Translations under genes and position numbers: made by a program
Notes under the pieces: model-generated
Told to the model about the DNA's origin: nothing
Seen by the model: the letters and a program-made list of their open reading frames with translations, nothing else
Databases searched by the model: none
From: Halalkalibacter sp. APA_J-10(15)
GTDB taxonomy: Bacteria > Bacillota > Bacilli > Bacillales > Bacillaceae_D
DNA: 64,000 bases
Reading direction: 5' to 3'
NCBI RefSeq assembly: GCF_023017105.1
Contig: NZ_JALKEV010000001.1
Coordinates: 434,001 to 498,000 of the forward strand
In this document: piece by piece, positions 62,379-64,000 of the stretch
How the letters are laid out: each line of letters begins with the position of its first letter
Position numbering within the stretch: the first letter of the stretch is position 1

Positions 62379-63320
62379 TCAATGCTTTCTCATCATCAAC
62401 ATTTGCGTCACAATAGCCAGAATAGGCAATTCAAGCAATGGGCCAATCACTAACGCGAGGGCAATGAGTGGTTCATTCGGAAATGCGGCTATCGCTATCG
62501 CAAGGGCGATCGGAGAATTTCGGGCTAATGTCGCTAAGCTTAAGCTTACGCGGTCAGCTGTTACAAAGCCAATCCATTTCCCTATTCTTTGACTAATGAC
62601 ATAATTAATGATGAAGAAGCAAAGAATCGGAAGGATGAGTAGCCATAGTATGTCAAGGTGCTCGAATAGTAAGGAGCCTTGTGCAGCGAATAAGGAAGCG
62701 ATTGCTAGGCTTAATAAGAGCATGGGAAAGACGCTTAGCGTTTGTAGTAGCTTTGTTTTTAAGACTGGCTTCCTTCCTAATACAAGGTTCGTTCCGAATG
62801 CGAGTGCTAGTGGAAGTACTAATACGACTACAAGGCTTTTAAGTAAAAGAGAAGGCTCAATCGTCCCAGATGTTCCGGCGAAGATAAACAGGTAAAAAGG
62901 CAGTAAGATGACCTGTAAAAGTAAGTTTAATGGTAGAATGGCTGTCGACAATGCGACATTCCCTTTTGCTATTCCTGTGAAAATTAAGTACCAATCCGTA
63001 CAAGGTGTTACCATGAGCATGATGAAGCCGATCATTAACGCTGGATGATCACTCAAAAAGATGAGGGCAAGTATCCATGATAAAAGGGGTGTCCAAGCAA
63101 AATTGATGATGACGGATGTATAGGTGAAGCGAATGTTTTGAAACGCTTTTGTCATATCGGCAATCGGAATGTTTAAAAAGGTCAAATAAAGCATCAGCAT
63201 TAAAAGCGGTGTGATCGCAGCTTCAGCATATAGATGAATGCCACTAATTTGTCCGACGCCAAGACCGATGATGACAGCGGCTAAAATGAGAAATGTATAG
63301 CTTTTTTCTAATAGATTCAT
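62379..63320 (-). CDS. BASS/ACR3-type membrane transporter
   Basis: About 313 residues from ATG 63320 (MNLLEKSYTFLILAAVIIGL); GTG 63329 and ATG 63326 lie too near the GAAGG site. Ten membrane segments are predicted. The motif VTPCTDWYLIFTGIAKGN in the fourth or fifth helix resembles the conserved cysteine helix of the bile acid:Na+ symporter / arsenite ACR3 superfamily. Whether it exports arsenite or carries an organic anion cannot be decided; no arsR or arsC is adjacent. It is a single gene convergent with the importer operon. Confidence 0.8.
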   Translation of the reverse strand: MNLLEKSYTFLILAAVIIGLGVGQISGIHLYAEAAITPLLMLMLYLTFLNIPIADMTKAFQNIRFTYTSVIINFAWTPLLSWILALIFLSDHPALMIGFIMLMVTPCTDWYLIFTGIAKGNVALSTAILPLNLLLQVILLPFYLFIFAGTSGTIEPSLLLKSLVVVLVLPLALAFGTNLVLGRKPVLKTKLLQTLSVFPMLLLSLAIASLFAAQGSLLFEHLDILWLLILPILCFFIINYVISQRIGKWIGFVTADRVSLSLATLARNSPIALAIAIAAFPNEPLIALALVIGPLLELPILAIVTQMLMMRKH

Positions 63321-63440
63321 TGCCATCACCTTCTATCTCTTTTTCTTTGACAATTTTATCATATTTTTTGTCTATATCTACAAACGTGACTCCTGTATGC
63401 TACACTTACAGATGATTTTGATTTAAAAAAGGAGTTCACT

Positions 63441-63865
63441 ATGGAATTCATTGAGGTGCTTAAATACATATTTCTTGGAATTGTTCAAGGCGCGACTGAG
63501 CCTTTACCTGTTGTTTCGCAATTATTTTGGGGTGGATGTACATTTTGAGGTATTTCTGAAGGAAGCATCCCTACTGGCTGTATTTATCGTCTATCGGAAG
63601 GATTTAATCGTATGAACGATGGACGTAGTTAAGTATGTACGAGCTCGTAATTTCCCGTTAGTATTGGAAGCCTTGTACTTGAATCGACGACGATCTATGA
63701 AGCAATCGTTCATAATGATTTGCTGTGGCTTTATGTAATTGCTTTTGTAACGTCATTACTTGTATCGATTTTGGCGATTAAGTTGTTGACGTAGTGACGT
63801 CTGGAAAGCTCTTATATTTTGCGATGTATTGCTTTGCTGTCTCGATTCTTATTTGGATCTTTTGA
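63441..63865 (+). pseudogene. uppP: Undecaprenyl-diphosphatase remnant
   Basis: Starts with a good AAGGAG and ATG: MEFIEVLKYIFLGIVQGATE matches the UppP N-terminus, then the frame stops at TGA. Pieces in other frames continue the family pattern: VHFEVFLKEASLLAVFIVYR, LVLESTTIYEAIVHNDLLW, ASLLVSILAIKLL-like helices and a final YFAMYCFAVSILIWIF ending at 63865. About half the expected 800 bases are missing, and at least three frameshifts or stops are present. An intact copy must exist elsewhere, since undecaprenyl recycling is needed for wall synthesis. Confidence 0.85.
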
Positions 63866-63945
63866 GGGGGAGGTTTAACGTATCTCCGTTGAGGGTATTC
63901 GCTATTGTGAAGTGAATGTTTTTCATAAGAAGGAGAAAGATAAAT

Positions 63946-64000
63946 ATGGACATTGAATTGTCTCAGGATGATTTAAAGAGAATACTAGAGGATGCACATG
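63946..64000 (+). CDS. Start of an unidentified gene, cut by the window end
   Basis: ATG at 63946 follows AAGGAG at 63930-63935. Eighteen codons are visible (MDIELSQDDLKRILEDAH), a charged helical start. It is too short to identify. Confidence 0.5.
   Translation, partial: MDIELSQDDLKRILEDAH

Overview
The window is a low-GC chromosomal segment of a Gram-positive Firmicute, most likely a Bacillaceae member. The reasons are the strong AGGAGG-type ribosome sites with frequent GTG and TTG starts, lipobox-type binding proteins, LPXTG-type sorting signals, cre-like sites, a Bacillus-style ribose operon and a holin-like type I toxin. The extracellular proteins are very acidic, which suggests a salt- or alkali-tolerant lifestyle (inference). 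No tRNA, rRNA, CRISPR array, intact insertion sequence or prophage was seen.

Layout. 1-10.8 kb: the C-terminal part of a YesN-type regulator, then an LplB/LplC/LplA-type sugar ABC importer, then a GH38 alpha-mannosidase, a GH3 glycosidase and a ROK kinase. This reads as import, hydrolysis and phosphorylation of an oligosaccharide. 11.3-35.1 kb: a surface and signalling block. It holds two tandem SAPR-type response regulators (REC + winged helix + BTAD), a decayed adhesin, a decayed class C sortase and an intact 2043-residue LPXTG-type adhesin. It also holds two paralogous hybrid kinases, each with two kinase modules. Between those kinases lies a tight operon for a surface glycan: a degenerate REC-GGDEF-REC protein, a HEAT-repeat membrane protein, a processive GT2 synthase and a membrane-anchored clan GH-A-like glycosidase. 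35.3-43.6 kb: a frameshifted GNAT acetyltransferase, a lipoprotein L-asparaginase and rbsRKDACB with cre-like sites, a promoter and a palindromic operator. Two further operator-like copies lie inside rbsK.

43.6-50.5 kb: an unrecognised Cys-rich coiled-coil protein, a 29-residue holin-like toxin, clusters of short intergenic repeats, an AraC regulator divergent from a YicI-type alpha-xylosidase, an MntA/HepT toxin-antitoxin pair and a third SAPR regulator. 51-56 kb: a second LPXTG-type protein with FIVAR modules, divergent from the third SAPR regulator, and an unknown membrane protein. 56.3-64 kb: a YesM/YesN two-component pair divergent from a CUT1 sugar importer, a BASS/ACR3-type transporter, a wrecked uppP and the first codons of another gene.

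How it fits together (inference). Sugar-scavenging modules, each with its own sensor or regulator, alternate with a cell-surface module. In the surface module, SAPR regulators and dual-kinase receptors probably control LPXTG adhesins and a synthase-dependent polysaccharide. That regulator-adhesin-polysaccharide set is the strongest candidate here for an undescribed system.
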